Positions 6,282 through 6,877 of a stretch of 6,877 nt of DNA are shown in pieces. The stretch is from positions 1 to 6,877 of the forward strand of contig JANRJB010000304.1 of the NCBI GenBank assembly GCA_033764265.1, in the 5' to 3' direction. The DNA is from VGEM01 sp033764265 (lineage in GTDB: Bacteria > Pseudomonadota > Alphaproteobacteria > Rhodospirillales > Rhodospirillaceae). The position numbers and the translations under genes are program-made. The notes below the pieces were generated by a model that was not told the DNA's origin, did not search any database, and was given only the letters and a program-made list of their open reading frames with translations. Each line of letters starts with the position of its first letter. Position 1 is the first letter of the stretch.

Positions 6282-6877
6282 ATGATTCGAAGCATCATTG
6301 CCGCCGCGCTGCTGATCGCGTCGGCGCACGCGGCCCAGGCCGCCACGGTGTTGATCACCGGCACCAACCGCGGCATCGGGCTCGAGCTGGTCAAGCAATA
6401 CGCCGAACGCGGCTGGACGGTGATCGCCACCGCGCGCAACCCGGACACCGCGGCCGACCTGAAGGCGCTCGCCGCCAAACACGCGAACGTCACCGTCGAG
6501 AAGCTCGACCTGCTCGACCACGCCGCCATCGACGCGCTGGCCGCCAAGTACGCGGACACACCCATCGACGTGCTGATCAACAACGCCGGCCTGTTGGGCG
6601 ACGTCGCCAAGCAGACCGTCGGCAGCTTCGACTACGACACCTTCCGCGAGGTGTATGACGTCAACGCCTATGGCGCGCTCAAGATGTCCGAGGCGTTCAA
6701 GGGCAGCATCGCCAAGGGCGAGCAGAAAAAAGTGTTCGCCATGACCAGCGGGCTGGGGTCGTCGGAACTGACCGCGCGGCGCGGCGGCTTCTACGCCTAC
6801 CGCATGAGCAAGGCCGCGCTCAACATCGGCTTCCGCGCGCTGGCCGCCGACTGGCGGGCCGAGGGCATCATGGTCGG
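6282..6877 (+). CDS. Short-chain dehydrogenase/reductase with N-terminal signal peptide (3' end outside window)
   Basis: 198 residues are visible; the gene runs off the right edge. The Rossmann core is complete up to the active site: TVLITGTNRGIGLELVKQYA (22-41) with the TGxxxGIG cofactor loop at 26-33, ATARNP (49-54) after strand 2, LDLLD at 75-79, NNAG at 100-103, the catalytic Ser in AMTSGLGS (153-160) and YRMSK at 173-177. The subtype resembles C-factor/sniffer-like carbonyl reductases ('YaY..SKAALN'). Residue R52 after strand 2 suggests NADPH preference. Ahead of the first strand is MIRSIIAAALLIASAHAAQA, which reads as a Sec signal peptide with an AQA cleavage site, leaving only one or two residues before the Rossmann strand. 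Most SDRs lack this. The start has a strong ribosome site. It is third in the plus operon, 66 bp after the transporter. Substrate unknown; a ketone or aldehyde group is the family norm. Confidence 0.9.
   Translation, partial: MIRSIIAAALLIASAHAAQAATVLITGTNRGIGLELVKQYAERGWTVIATARNPDTAADLKALAAKHANVTVEKLDLLDHAAIDALAAKYADTPIDVLINNAGLLGDVAKQTVGSFDYDTFREVYDVNAYGALKMSEAFKGSIAKGEQKKVFAMTSGLGSSELTARRGGFYAYRMSKAALNIGFRALAADWRAEGIMV

Overview
The window is GC-rich, gene-dense bacterial DNA with strong Shine-Dalgarno sites and short intergenic gaps. This suits a high-GC proteobacterium, but nothing in the sequence fixes the genus. I see no RNA genes, insertion sequences, CRISPR arrays or phage genes. Almost every base lies in one of eight protein genes, and no gene-free stretch exceeds about 75 bases.

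Layout. (1) Bases 2-922, plus strand: the 3' part of a FemAB/GNAT-like acyltransferase gene whose start lies before the window. (2) Bases 4209 down to 931, minus strand: a tight four-gene operon in the order Dabb-domain protein, class I SAM-dependent methyltransferase, nitrilase-superfamily amidohydrolase A, amidohydrolase B. The two hydrolases overlap by an ATGA. This operon converges on the acyltransferase gene, and a perfect 9-bp inverted repeat carrying both stop codons sits at the junction. (3) Bases 4281 to the right edge, plus strand: a second operon, divergent from the first across 71 bp. It encodes a VOC (glyoxalase-fold) protein with a signal peptide, a GPH-type sugar/cation-symporter-like MFS transporter, and a short-chain dehydrogenase/reductase with a signal-peptide-like N-terminus (3' end cut off by the window).

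Reading of the locus. The two divergent operons look like one metabolic module. A transporter brings in (or releases) a small molecule, paired C-N hydrolases cleave an amide, carbamoyl or nitrile-type bond, and the methyltransferase, Dabb, VOC and SDR proteins could act on the carbon skeleton. The substrate cannot be read from the sequence. The most unusual points are the tandem hydrolases, of which B has Arg where the catalytic Lys of the Glu-Lys-Cys triad is expected; the two apparently exported proteins (VOC and SDR) from families that are usually cytosolic; and the double-stop palindrome between the convergent units.
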